Notes: generated by a model not told the origin, from the sequence alone. DNA of 64,000 nucleotides from JANNSX01 sp041397825 (GCA_041397825.1 JAWKVX010000002.1:868001-932000); one strand, 5' to 3'. Positions 1-6,916 are shown, counted from the stretch's first letter. A program made the numbers and translations.

Positions 1-847
1 AGAAGCCGCCGAGCGAAATGGCGAGGCCGATCAGTGCGACGTAGAGCCACCAATCGATCGTCAAAGCACCGGACGTCGACAGCTGTGGCAGCAAGAACGA
101 GATAAGCAAGGCCGAGACCACGAGCGTGGTTGCCATGCCGCCGAGGAACCCTTCCCAGGTCTTGCCGGGACTGACCTTGGGGATGATCTTGTGCCGGCCG
201 AACGTCTTGCCCCAGACATACTGCGCGACGTCGTTGAGCTCGGTCAGGATCAGGAGGGTCACGACCAGCGCCGCGCCTTCGGCAATGCCTGCCGTCTCTT
301 TCGGCAGGACGAGCAGGTAGGCCAAATGACCGAGGCTATAGACCGTCGACATGACACCCCAATGCAGCGTGCCGACCGCCTTGAGAAAGCCATCGGTCTC
401 GCCGAGCAGCACCATCGTCGAGGGGAGCGCCACGAACATCCAGACCGGCACCAGCACGATGAAGATGCCGTATTGCTCGGTCGCGATCAGCCAGAACTGC
501 AGCGGTATTGTCGCATAGGCGAAGAAGAGCACCGCCCGATCCGCGCGTCGCGTCGGGATGATGGAGAGGTACTCCTTGAGGGCCAGGAAGCTGATGAAGG
601 CAAAGAGCACCAGCGCCATCGTCCGGCCGACGAGCAAAGCACCGATGATCAGGGCGACGATCACCCACCATGAGCGCACCCTGAGCTCGAGTTCGCTCTC
701 GCCCGCGTCGGCCCGCTCGCGAGAGAGATAGGCCGCCGCGAGAGTCGCCACGCCGAGGAGGATCACGACCGCCACGAGCACGACGAGCGTATTCGCGGTG
801 AGGCCACCCCAGCTCGCAAGCCAGCCGATGAAGGGACTCTCGATCAT
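1..847 (-). CDS. ynbB: CdsA-family phosphatidate cytidylyltransferase, YnbB-like (3' end outside window)
   Basis: This is a multi-pass membrane protein. It would activate phosphatidic acid with CTP to give CDP-diacylglycerol for the partner transferase encoded just upstream. The frame read from ATG at 847 is open to the window edge (about 282 residues). It shows hydrophobic helices throughout, then the CdsA-type cytoplasmic block ELNDVAQYVWGK followed by KVSPGKTWEG, which is the family signature. The start overlaps the stop of ynbA by four bases (ATGA), so translation is probably coupled. The C-terminus lies beyond base 1. The assignment to YnbB rather than housekeeping CdsA rests on the pairing with a YnbA-like gene and on the remembered E. 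coli ynbA-ynbB arrangement. The biochemical product of this pair is not established. Confidence 0.8.
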   Translation of the reverse strand, partial: MIESPFIGWLASWGGLTANTLVVLVAVVILLGVATLAAAYLSRERADAGESELELRVRSWWVIVALIIGALLVGRTMALVLFAFISFLALKEYLSIIPTRRADRAVLFFAYATIPLQFWLIATEQYGIFIVLVPVWMFVALPSTMVLLGETDGFLKAVGTLHWGVMSTVYSLGHLAYLLVLPKETAGIAEGAALVVTLLILTELNDVAQYVWGKTFGRHKIIPKVSPGKTWEGFLGGMATTLVVSALLISFLLPQLSTSGALTIDWWLYVALIGLAISLGGF

Positions 848-1461
848 GGGGTCGCCGATCCTGCATGGTCGAGCGCGGCGACCACGCGATTGCGAATGGT
901 CCAGATGGCGAGGCCAGAGATCAGAAGCAGGATCAGCGTCGAAAGGATGCTGCCGGCGAGTCCCAGAGCGAGGAGGAAGGCCAGGAGACCGAAGGCAAAG
1001 GCCCGGTCGCTCTTGCCCATGGGGCCCTGGTAGCCCCGCGGTGCGCCGACGAGAAGCGCCGCGAGCCCGGTGCCCTCGACGATGAGGCCGAGCACCGCGG
1101 CGAGCACGGCGAGCGTCGCCGGCACCTCGACCACCAGCCCCAGAGGCAGGTAGAGTGCTGCGTCGGAGGCGAGGTCGGCGATCTCGTTGAGGAGTGCGCC
1201 GAGCGGCGAGGCGTGCCCGTGCTCGCGCGCGAGCATGCCGTCGACGGCATTGAGCGCCATCCGTGCCGCCAGGGCGACGACGACGAGGAGCAGCACGATC
1301 GACGAGTTTGGCAACGCCCAGAAGAGTGCGCCAACGCCCACGCTCATGGCCAGTGCGACGAGCGTTACCTCATTGGCGGTGATGCCGGCTGCCGCGAGAT
1401 CGGCGACTTTCGGTCGGAGCAGGCTCTGGAACCAGGGCTTGATATCGTAGAGCGTTGCCAT
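844..1461 (-). CDS. ynbA: CDP-alcohol phosphatidyltransferase, YnbA-like
   Basis: This is a 205-residue integral membrane enzyme. It would transfer a phosphatidyl group from CDP-diacylglycerol to an alcohol acceptor that cannot be read from sequence. The CDP-AP motif is at about residues 70-100 as NAVDGMLAR, then GALLNEIAD. Two positions that are Asp in the canonical motif (first and third) are Asn here. As I recall, E. coli YnbA has the same Asn residues, so this looks like a family trait and not damage. The N-terminus (LYDIKPWFQSLLRP) and GKSDRA also resemble YnbA. The gene starts 14 bases after tetR with a GAGAGGA ribosome site and overlaps ynbB by ATGA, so the three genes form one operon. 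Confidence 0.82.
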   Translation of the reverse strand: MATLYDIKPWFQSLLRPKVADLAAAGITANEVTLVALAMSVGVGALFWALPNSSIVLLLVVVALAARMALNAVDGMLAREHGHASPLGALLNEIADLASDAALYLPLGLVVEVPATLAVLAAVLGLIVEGTGLAALLVGAPRGYQGPMGKSDRAFAFGLLAFLLALGLAGSILSTLILLLISGLAIWTIRNRVVAALDHAGSATP

Positions 1462-1475
1462 GTTCCGGTGTCCTC

Positions 1476-2084
1476 TCAGATGGCGTGACGGTGCTTGATG
1501 CCGGCCACGTAGGTCGTGATCAAATCGTCGATCAGAAGTGCGGCTGTGTCGGTCGTGACATTGGTCAGCTTGTCTGCGACCGACAGGGAGACGATGCCGT
1601 GCACGCTCGCCCAGAGCACACGTGCCGCCCGGATCCGCTCGCCCGCCTGTTCGGCGCGGAAGAACGGCTGCAGCGCCTGCTCGAGAATGGCAAGCAGCCG
1701 GCCGAGACGCTGGGCGTACCAGTCGGGCGTCTCGACCTCCTTCGGTAGCGTGTGCTCGAACAACATGCTCCAGAGCCGGCGATTGGCGAGCGTGAAGGCG
1801 AGGTAGGTCTCGGCCAGGGACCGGAGCCCGGCCTCAGGCTCGGCAGCGGGCGGCAGCGCCGTCAGCCTCTGCTCCAGCCGCTCGAGCACGCGCGCTTCCA
1901 CATGCAACACGACCTCGTCCAGATTGGCGAAGAGATGATAGATGGTTCCGGGCGAGTAGCCGATGCGGGTGGCGATGCCGCGTGCGGTCAGGGCAGAGAG
2001 CCCGTCATCAGCAACGATGGCCTCGGCGGCATCGAGAATGAGGCCCTTGAGCGCCTCGGGCGTATGGTCGGATCGGCGGGCCAT
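1476..2084 (-). CDS. TetR-family transcriptional regulator
   Basis: This is a 202-residue repressor-type protein. Residues about 10-55 form the TetR helix-turn-helix (ALTARGIATRIGYSPGTIYH). The C-terminal half has LWASVHGIVSLS, typical of the WHG / TetR_C_13 ligand domain. It is the first gene of the tetR-ynbA-ynbB operon, so it very probably controls these phospholipid genes and itself. A perfect palindrome about 50 bases upstream (2133-2145) is the obvious operator candidate. The ligand is unknown; a lipid or membrane-active compound is a guess from context. Confidence 0.88.
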   Translation of the reverse strand: MARRSDHTPEALKGLILDAAEAIVADDGLSALTARGIATRIGYSPGTIYHLFANLDEVVLHVEARVLERLEQRLTALPPAAEPEAGLRSLAETYLAFTLANRRLWSMLFEHTLPKEVETPDWYAQRLGRLLAILEQALQPFFRAEQAGERIRAARVLWASVHGIVSLSVADKLTNVTTDTAALLIDDLITTYVAGIKHRHAI

Positions 2085-2132
2085 GCGGATCGAATCGTCT
2101 CACTGCTGTGCCATGAGCATATGGTGTGTTCC

Positions 2133-2145
2133 TGAACAATGTTCA
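2133..2145 (-). promoter_or_regulatory. Candidate TetR operator over the tetR-ynbAB promoter
   Basis: TGAACAATGTTCA is a perfect 5-3-5 palindrome upstream of tetR. On the minus strand the segment TTGAAC overlapping it can serve as a -35 element, with CATATG 17 bases downstream as a -10. A repressor bound here would block RNA polymerase. The palindrome is seen; the promoter and binding are inferred. Confidence 0.55.
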
Positions 2146-2175
2146 AACGCAGGCCGTGGCGAAGGCGCCCTGGCA

Positions 2176-2216
2176 GTGAAAAGTCGTCGACCCCGCGTCG
2201 GAGGAGGCGGGGTCGT
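2176..2216 (-). terminator. Putative terminator of the tadE gene pair
   Basis: Downstream of the second tadE-type gene on the minus strand, GACCCCGC pairs with GCGGGGTC (2189-2214). A short T-rich stretch (CTTTTC) follows after a few bases. This is consistent with a moderate intrinsic terminator separating the pilus genes from tetR. Confidence 0.45.
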
Positions 2217-2253
2217 CAACGTCGCGCCAATGTCCAGAAAGCGCGAGAGATCT

Positions 2254-2832
2254 CTAGTCGGTCTTGGTCACTTGCAGGCTCTTTCGCGGCCTGAGGAAAA
2301 AGCGCTCGCTGAGCCCGATGTCACCGGTGATGAAATGACCGACCGGTGGATTGTAGGTATAGCTCACCTCGGCGACGACCACGCTCGTCAGTGGTTCGAC
2401 GAGATCAGCGGGGAGGTCGTTGTAGGCCGAGTTCTCGGCATAGGGCTCGCCGCCGGTCCGATTGTAGCTCCAGGCGACGGTGACGTTGCTGTCGGCATCG
2501 GCGACGACGCTGACCAGCTTGATGTCGAGCTTGGAGATGTCGGCATCCGGCGGCAAGAGTCCGTTGGCGATCTGCATGACGTCGTCAAGATAGGCCGAGT
2601 CGACCTCCTCCTCCTGGGCCACCAGATCGGCCGTGGCGCTGGAAATGGCCGTGATGCGGCGGTCGTAGGAGAGTGCCAGGCTGAACTCGACCGCGCCCAG
2701 GAACAGCACCACCATGATCGGCACGACCATCGCGAACTCGACCGCGGCGAAGCCGCCTTTGTCCTCGGCGATGGTCGCCCAGTAGCCGCGCCAACCCGTC
2801 CGGCGAGTCTTGGTCTGGTCGTTGCGAGACAT
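2254..2832 (-). CDS. TadE-type pseudopilin
   Basis: This protein of about 192 residues has a short charged N-terminus followed by GGFAAVEFAMVVPIMVVLFL at about residues 27-46. That is the TadE signature: a prepilin-like cleavage region with Glu at position +5 type spacing, then one membrane helix. TadE/TadF-type minor pseudopilins are thought to be processed by the prepilin peptidase and to support Flp pilus assembly. Start 2832 is chosen because GGAAAGA precedes it. A longer start at 2883 would overlap the upstream gene stop as TGATG, but adds residues with no pilin character. It is co-transcribed with the tadE gene upstream. Confidence 0.8.
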   Translation of the reverse strand: MSRNDQTKTRRTGWRGYWATIAEDKGGFAAVEFAMVVPIMVVLFLGAVEFSLALSYDRRITAISSATADLVAQEEEVDSAYLDDVMQIANGLLPPDADISKLDIKLVSVVADADSNVTVAWSYNRTGGEPYAENSAYNDLPADLVEPLTSVVVAEVSYTYNPPVGHFITGDIGLSERFFLRPRKSLQVTKTD

Positions 2833-2882
2833 GAATCGGTCTTTCCTATTCCAGGCGTGGCGTGCGTTTGGCGCCGGCCGCA

Positions 2883-3485
2883 TCAGCCGTCGAATGGCTC
2901 GTTCTTGAAGACGGTTGCGGATGTGATCAGGCGGCTGCCGTCAGCGAGATTGCCGAGGCCGATGCTGCTCTTGCCGCCGGTCAGCAGATAACCGATGTCG
3001 GGCAAAGCCGCAAAAAGCTTCCAGTGATAGTAGACGTTGACGAGCACGATCGAGCCGCCGCCGCCAGTGTTGAACTGCTCGAAGCCATCGATCATGTTGC
3101 CGTCATTGTCGACGGCGGTCGGCGCACCGGCAGCCGCGGCTCCGAGGCTTGGGAACGTCCGGACATCGACGATGAGGTCGTCCTCGCAGCTCATGAAGGC
3201 CGGAACGCGCTCGCAGACGGCATCCTTGAAGTCGGCGGCGCTGAAGCCCTGCGCTTGGCCCGTCCGGATCAGCCGAGAGGCCTGCTCGGTCGCGTTCTCC
3301 AGCGAGAAGGTCGCGAAGTAGACCAGCGCCACCTCCATGATGGCGAACAGGAGGGCGAGAAACGGCCCGATGACCAGGGCAAACTCGACCGCCGTGAAGC
3401 CGTCCTGGTTGCGGCGCAGCATCTTGAGGCGACGCAGCGGGGCAACCCGTTTGGAGCGGATGGCAGCGTGCTTGGCATTACTCAT
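2883..3485 (-). CDS. TadE-type pseudopilin
   Basis: This 200-residue protein has a basic N-terminus of about 27 residues. It is followed by GFTAVEFALVIGPFLALLFA, the TadE cleavage and membrane motif. The remaining periplasmic part contains two Cys residues (CERVPAFMSC) that could form a disulfide. It is probably a minor pseudopilin of the Flp/Tad system and is paired with the next tadE gene. In many Tad loci the partner is a larger TadG with a von Willebrand A domain; neither protein here is long enough for that. The upstream region is AT-rich and promoter-like. Confidence 0.8.
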   Translation of the reverse strand: MSNAKHAAIRSKRVAPLRRLKMLRRNQDGFTAVEFALVIGPFLALLFAIMEVALVYFATFSLENATEQASRLIRTGQAQGFSAADFKDAVCERVPAFMSCEDDLIVDVRTFPSLGAAAAGAPTAVDNDGNMIDGFEQFNTGGGGSIVLVNVYYHWKLFAALPDIGYLLTGGKSSIGLGNLADGSRLITSATVFKNEPFDG

Positions 3486-3893
3486 GTACTCGGCGCCTTA
3501 CAAAGCTCACTCGTGCTGGTGACGCCAATAGGACGAAAGAAAGATTAGGAATGTCTTAAAATGGAAAGTTTTAGTGAATTCTGGTTAAGCTCGAATTCGC
3601 GCAGATTATCCAAATGTTATCCGGCTTCATTCACTAACAAATTTCTGAAAGTTTTAAATTCCTTGTGCCAATCTGCCCGGGCTGAGGCGTCCCGGCTTGC
3701 CCGGCCGGACACTCGGCGCCACCGCCTCGCATTGCCCATTCGCGGTCTGCGAGCAAGCGACAAGGCCGGCTGCCCATCCGGCCCTGTCTTGAGATCACCG
3801 GCCGGCCGCCCCTCTCGAGGTCCGCCAGTGAAACGGCACGGGGTAGGCGTGCCCCTCCCTACCCCGTGCCGGAATCTCGTCCTGCCGCCGCCC
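3486..3893. other. AT-rich intergenic region upstream of tadE pair
   Basis: No gene is supported in these 408 bases. Bases 3540-3660 are strikingly AT-rich against the surroundings and probably contain the minus-strand promoter of the tadE pair. A weak CtrA-like element (TTAG-N7-TTAAA) lies at 3545-3560, about 60 bases upstream of the tadE start. The GC-rich half toward 3893 carries the terminator hairpin of the next gene. Confidence 0.5.
3828..3876 (-). terminator. Hairpin terminator after the CpaC N-domain gene
   Basis: CGGCACGGGGTAGG (3834-3847) pairs perfectly with CCTACCCCGTGCCG (3859-3872), an unusually strong 14-base stem. It begins about 20 bases after the stop of the minus-strand gene. 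Read on the minus strand it is followed by TTTCACT. It is likely an intrinsic terminator with a weak T tract. Confidence 0.6.
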
Positions 3894-4373
3894 TCAGTTC
3901 GCGACGTCGTCGGCGCCGCCGTCAGCGGAGATCTTCATCTTCTGCTGTCCAGCCTTCGCGACCTCAGAAAAATGGTTGGGCTCGTCGCCGATCTTCAGCA
4001 CGGGCTCGCACTTGGGCACGCAGTTATAGGTCGTCGTGTTGATGCCGCGCTGCAGGCTGACGACCTTCTGGTCGTCGGACTTCACCATCAGGCGCTGGTT
4101 CAGGATGATCTTGTCCGTCTTGTCCAGGATGATGAGGTTGGTCACGCCGAAGGTCTTGCCGGTGATGACGAGGAGGTCCGAGCTCTGCAGCGTCACGTCG
4201 GCAATCGACGGATTGCCAATGATGATGTTGGACGCCGGCTCCGGGAGACGCAGCAATCTGGCTTGATCATACTGAACGACGAGATCCTCGGCGGAAGCGA
4301 GATTGGGCGCAAAGAGGACGCCGATAGCGAGCGAGGCGCGCTTCACGGCGCCGCTCAAGCGGAACATGGTCAT
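3894..4373 (-). CDS. Secreted CpaC N-terminal-domain (T2SS-T3SS_pil_N-like) protein, no secretin domain
   Basis: This is a 159-residue exported protein. A signal peptide (residues about 1-28, ending LASAED) is followed by one domain with the pattern LRLPEPASNIIIGNPSIADV, SSDLLVITGKTFGVTNLIIL. It matches the N-terminal domain at the start of the CpaC secretin encoded at 8698 (compare RDVVVSNPEYVDAV and NVFFFD there). The secretin pore domain is absent. A Cys pair (NCVPKC, about residues 117-122) sits in the C-terminal tail. It lies divergent to the pilin array. A role as periplasmic accessory or chaperone of the Flp secretin is plausible but unproven. An alternative start at Met3 is possible. 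Confidence 0.7.
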   Translation of the reverse strand: MTMFRLSGAVKRASLAIGVLFAPNLASAEDLVVQYDQARLLRLPEPASNIIIGNPSIADVTLQSSDLLVITGKTFGVTNLIILDKTDKIILNQRLMVKSDDQKVVSLQRGINTTTYNCVPKCEPVLKIGDEPNHFSEVAKAGQQKMKISADGGADDVAN

Positions 4374-4873
4374 GTCGAAGCCTCGTGACAGTGTTGTTGC
4401 GCCTCTGGGAAGGCCGATGGAGGGAATTGAGCCGCAAAATGATGAAGGATTGGCAAACGCGTGTCTCGTTCGAGCATTCGACCGTGGTGCGGACGGCCGG
4501 ACGTCGGTCCCGGTGGGGCGGGCCGGGACGACTCATGACGTTGGGCCGGGCGGCGGGACGGATCTTGTCGTCTGGTGAAGACCTGCGCCGCCCATCAATC
4601 AAAGCATAACCAATCTGAGTGATGGCCAATCTTGAATCACCGAGGTCGAATCTTCAATGCATCTCGAGATAACAACTCATTAACCAGAATAGTCAATCCA
4701 AGACTTCCGGAATATATAAATAGATCTGCGAATGCGGAGTCTGAAAAATTTTAGTAACTGGTCATTTTTACTGCGCTTTAAACTCCGCCATATAGTATTC
4801 GCGCAAGTTCAGGGCTGCGGAAGTATCCGGCAGGTGAACTGGCAAAACGGCTTAGGATTTTGGGAGAGTAGAG
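4374..4873. other. 500-base divergent regulatory region between the pil_N gene and the first pilin
   Basis: I see no convincing gene. The left half is GC-rich and unstructured. From about 4620 to 4800 the sequence becomes AT-rich, including a TATAAATAG stretch near 4714 and GTTCAGG near 4806. It probably holds the promoters of the minus-strand pil_N gene and of pilin 1. The last 15 bases (GGGAGAGTAGAG) are a ribosome site shared with the other pilin copies. Confidence 0.5.
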
Positions 4874-5053
4874 ATGAACAAGCTTTTCGCGCGCTTCGGC
4901 AAGGACGAGTCGGGCGCCACCGCCATCGAGTATGCTCTGATCGCCGCGATCGTCGGCATCGGCATCATCACGGCGCTCGGCACGATGAAGGACGAGCTCA
5001 ACGAGACCTTCGAGAAGGTCGAGAGCACGCTCTCCGAGGCCAACGCCGAGTAA
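4874..5053 (+). CDS. flp: Flp-type prepilin, copy 1
   Basis: This is a 59-residue prepilin. A short positive leader (MNKLFARFGKDESG) is followed by ATAIEYALIAAIVGIGII. The gap between Gly14 and Ala15 is the expected cut site of the CpaA peptidase, with Glu at +5 and Tyr at +6 as in Flp pilins. The tail is acidic (about residues 39-59). The mature subunit would polymerise into the Tad/Flp fimbria used for surface attachment. A strong GGGAGAG ribosome site lies 7 bases upstream. This copy has VESTLS near the end and is almost identical to copy 4 (Ala6 here, Thr6 there). Confidence 0.95.
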   Translation: MNKLFARFGKDESGATAIEYALIAAIVGIGIITALGTMKDELNETFEKVESTLSEANAE

Positions 5054-5107
5054 GACGGATCGCGACCGCCGGCGAGCATACGCCGCTGGCATCGTCGATC
5101 GTCAGAG

Positions 5108-5147
5108 AATGGGCTGTCTGCCACCCGGCAGGCGGCCCATTTTCTTT
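5108..5147 (+). terminator. Terminator after pilin copy 1
   Basis: AATGGGCTGTCTGCC and GGCAGGCGGCCCATT form a long stem with a short ACCC loop, followed by TTTCTTTT. This is a canonical intrinsic terminator 55 bases after the stop codon. Confidence 0.85.
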
Positions 5148-5227
5148 TGCTTCTCCGAGGTTCGTGCCTCTGCGCAAAGATTCTTTTCCTCGCGCACAAG
5201 AGTCTTTCCCCACTTCATAAATGCTTA

Positions 5228-5257
5228 GAACATTTGCGTGATACTCACGCCAAGTTC
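5228..5257 (+). promoter_or_regulatory. Leader stem-loop of pilin copy 2
   Basis: GCGTGA-TAC-TCACGC (5236-5250) is a perfect 6-base stem. It is enclosed by GAAC (5228-5231) and GTTC (5254-5257), which can extend the helix. The flanks AGAACATTTG and AAGTTC recur upstream of copy 3, but the stem sequence differs there with pairing kept. It may act in mRNA stability, as a processing site, or as a protein-binding operator; its function is unknown. Confidence 0.45.
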
Positions 5258-5315
5258 AGGGGTTTGGCTCACAAGCTGACCAGTGAGCGGGTTCAGGTAC
5301 ATTGGGAGAGTAGAC

Positions 5316-5495
5316 GTGAACAAGCTGATCAAGCGTTTTGGTAAGGACGAGTCTGGTGCAACCGCTATCGAGTATGCCCTCATTGCCGCGATCGTCGGCA
5401 TTGGCATCATCACGGCGCTCGGCACCATGAAGGACGAGCTGAACGAGACCTTCGAGAAGGTCGAGAGCTCGCTCTCCGAGGCGAACGCCGAGTAA
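5316..5495 (+). CDS. flp: Flp-type prepilin, copy 2
   Basis: This is a 59-residue Flp prepilin with the same cleavage region (DESG then ATAIEY) and hydrophobic stretch as the other copies. The leader reads VNKLIKRFGKDESG, so residues 5-6 differ. The conserved GGGAGAGTAGA leader and the alignment with the other copies fix the start at a GTG (5316), the only non-ATG start in the array. That could lower its translation. It ends with VESSLS, like copy 3. It has its own leader hairpin and terminator. Confidence 0.93.
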   Translation: MNKLIKRFGKDESGATAIEYALIAAIVGIGIITALGTMKDELNETFEKVESSLSEANAE

Positions 5496-5546
5496 TTCGA
5501 CGACCCTGGGGGCTTTCCATTGGCCCTCATGGAGCTCGCCGAGCTC

Positions 5547-5583
5547 GAAAGGCCGTCTGCGATCTCGCAGGCGGCCTTTCTCG
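5547..5583 (+). terminator. Terminator after pilin copy 2
   Basis: GAAAGGCCGTCTGCGA pairs with TCGCAGGCGGCCTTTC around a two-base centre, followed by TCGTAT. It is nearly identical to the terminator after copy 3, showing that the duplicated unit included the terminator. Confidence 0.8.
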
Positions 5584-5676
5584 TATCCGGAGATCGCTCG
5601 GCGGGCCTGCGACAACGTGATCGTGAGCGGACAGCGGCATCCATCGACTCGAGCGTGCGCAATTCACGGTCAATTA

Positions 5677-5707
5677 GAACATTTGTGGGAGTTTCGCTCC
5701 CAAGTTC
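5677..5707 (+). promoter_or_regulatory. Leader stem-loop of pilin copy 3
   Basis: TGGGAG (5686-5691) pairs with CTCCCA (5697-5702) around a TTTCG loop. It is flanked by GAAC (5677-5680) and GTTC (5704-5707). The arm sequences differ from copy 2 while pairing is retained, which suggests structure is under selection. Confidence 0.45.
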
Positions 5708-5767
5708 GCGGCGCTGTCGATGAGCCAGGCTGCGGGTCTTCGTGGCAAGATTGTTGGGAGAGTAGAG

Positions 5768-5947
5768 ATGAACAAGCTTTTCGCACGCTTCGGCAAGGAC
5801 GAATCCGGCGCCACCGCCATTGAGTATGCTCTGATCGCCGCGATCGTCGGCATCGGCATCATCACGGCGCTCGGCACGATGAAGGACGAGCTCAACGAGA
5901 CCTTCGAGAAGGTCGAGAGCTCGCTCTCCGAGGCGAACGCCGAGTAA
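5768..5947 (+). CDS. flp: Flp-type prepilin, copy 3
   Basis: This is a 59-residue Flp prepilin with leader MNKLFARFGKDESG, identical to copy 1, but ending VESSLSEANAE like copy 2. It is therefore a mosaic of those two, as expected for gene conversion or unequal crossover within the array. Cleavage after Gly14 and Glu at mature +5 are intact. The ribosome site GGGAGAG precedes ATG 5768. A reading frame extended upstream to 5720 has no pilin features and would run through the leader, so the shorter start is preferred. Confidence 0.94.
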   Translation: MNKLFARFGKDESGATAIEYALIAAIVGIGIITALGTMKDELNETFEKVESSLSEANAE

Positions 5948-6000
5948 TATCGACGGTTTCCGGGCGCCATTGATCGGCGCCTGAGGATCTCGCCGATCTC

Positions 6001-6037
6001 GAAAGGCCGTCTGCGATCCCGCAGGCGGCCTTTCTCG
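6001..6037 (+). terminator. Terminator after pilin copy 3
   Basis: GAAAGGCCGTCTGCGA and TCCCGCAGGCGGCCTTTC form a strong stem followed by TCGTATTC. It differs from the copy 2 terminator by only a base or so. Confidence 0.8.
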
Positions 6038-6127
6038 TATTCTGACATCACTGCATAGGCCTGCGGCAATCTGGTTGGAGTTTGTTTCAACGCCCATAAA
6101 ATTGGGTATGCATAATTCATACTCAAT

Positions 6128-6160
6128 TAGATCATTTGTGGGAATTTCACTCCCGAGTTC
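6128..6160 (+). promoter_or_regulatory. Leader stem-loop of pilin copy 4
   Basis: TGGGA and TCCCG (6139-6155) form a five-pair stem with one G-T wobble, in the same place as the copy 3 hairpin. The surrounding CAATTAGA-CATTTGTGGGA and GAGTTCGCGGC segments align with copy 3. The outer GAAC/GTTC pair is degraded here (GATC/GTTC), so this copy is the weakest structure. Confidence 0.35.
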
Positions 6161-6221
6161 GCGGCTCTGTAGGGCTTAGGACGCCGCCGAACTTCGTGGC
6201 AGAATTGTTGGGAGAGTAGAG

Positions 6222-6401
6222 ATGAACAAGCTTTTCACGCGTTTCGGCAAGGACGAGTCGGGCGCCACCGCCATCGAGTATGCTCTGATCGCCGCGATCG
6301 TCGGCATCGGCATCATCACGGCGCTCGGCACGATGAAGGACGAGCTCAACGAGACCTTCGAGAAGGTCGAGAGCACGCTCTCCGAGGCCAACGCCGAGTA
6401 A
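6222..6401 (+). CDS. flp: Flp-type prepilin, copy 4
   Basis: This is a 59-residue Flp prepilin. Its leader MNKLFTRFGKDESG differs from copy 1 only by Thr6, and the mature part has the same ATAIEYALIAAIVG core and VESTLS end. The ribosome site GGGAGAGTAGAG is identical to copies 1 and 3. It is short enough to be missed by gene callers with a 60-residue limit. It has its own leader and terminator, so it is likely transcribed as a separate unit or by read-through. Confidence 0.93.
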   Translation: MNKLFTRFGKDESGATAIEYALIAAIVGIGIITALGTMKDELNETFEKVESTLSEANAE

Positions 6402-6454
6402 TCGTGCTCGGAGTCGCTGGTGGCAGGATGCCGCCATGACCGCCGATCTGTACG

Positions 6455-6497
6455 GAAAGGGCTGTCCGCCAACCGGCGGGCAGTCCTTTCGCTTTTG
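6455..6497 (+). terminator. Terminator after pilin copy 4
   Basis: GGAAAGGGCTGTCCGCC pairs with GGCGGGCAGTCCTTTCG around an AACC loop, followed by CTTTTG. It resembles the copy 1 terminator more than those of copies 2 and 3, matching the pairing seen in the proteins. Confidence 0.8.
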
Positions 6498-6586
6498 CGG
6501 GATCGGTGCGCGAGGTGGGTCCGATCCGGCCGTCGTCGGTATCTTTCATGGATTGTTAACTGAAGGATACGGAAACCCTAGGACAA

Positions 6587-6602
6587 TCGATAAAATTATC
6601 GA
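6587..6602 (+). promoter_or_regulatory. AT-rich inverted repeat in the leader of pilin copy 5
   Basis: TCGATA and TATCGA are separated by AAAT, in an AT-rich stretch about 110 bases upstream of pilin 5. This leader has no similarity to those of copies 2-4. The repeat could be an operator or a small hairpin; its function is unknown. Confidence 0.3.
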
Positions 6603-6713
6603 CGATTTACAGCTATTTAGCTCCTCGGGATTAGGCTCCTCCTCGAGTTCGACGACGCCGCCCCCCAACGTCCGATGAAACTCGAGCAAGTAACGCTGTA
6701 CAGGGAGTACACC

Positions 6714-6893
6714 ATGAGCAAGCTGTTCAACCGTTTCCGCAAGGATGAGTCCGGCGCCACGGCCATCGAGTACGCGCTGATCGCCGCGATCGTCGGCATC
6801 GGCATCATCGTCGCCCTGGGCACGATGAAGGACGAGCTCAACGAGACCTTCAACAAGGTCGAGAGCACGCTCTCCGAGGCCAACGCGGAGTAA
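6714..6893 (+). CDS. flp: Flp-type prepilin, copy 5 (most divergent)
   Basis: This is a 59-residue Flp prepilin with leader MSKLFNRFRKDESG. It has Val in place of Thr in the membrane stretch (GIIVALG) and FNKVEST in the tail. It is the most divergent member and the one nearest cpaA. It keeps the cleavage Gly and Glu at +5. Its leader and ribosome site (CAGGGAGTACACC) do not match the GGGAGAGTAGAG block of the other four, so it may be the ancestral or major pilin under different control. ATG 6714 is chosen because the 13 extra residues of a start at 6675 have no counterpart in the other copies. Confidence 0.93.
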   Translation: MSKLFNRFRKDESGATAIEYALIAAIVGIGIIVALGTMKDELNETFNKVESTLSEANAE

Positions 6894-6916
6894 TTTTGCT
6901 CGCGAGCGATGTGGAT

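Noticed and set aside
2085..2253. Possible small gene between tetR and the tadE pair
   Set aside because: The only structures are the palindrome with the tetR promoter and a terminator; no frame has a start with a ribosome site.
3561..4388. A plus-strand open frame of 275 codons across the tadE upstream region and the pil_N gene
   Set aside because: It begins in AT-rich non-coding DNA and then runs antisense to a gene with a signal peptide and a recognised domain.
4267..4629. A minus-strand open frame upstream of the pil_N gene
   Set aside because: It is Arg-rich with no domain and overlaps the pil_N signal peptide in another frame.
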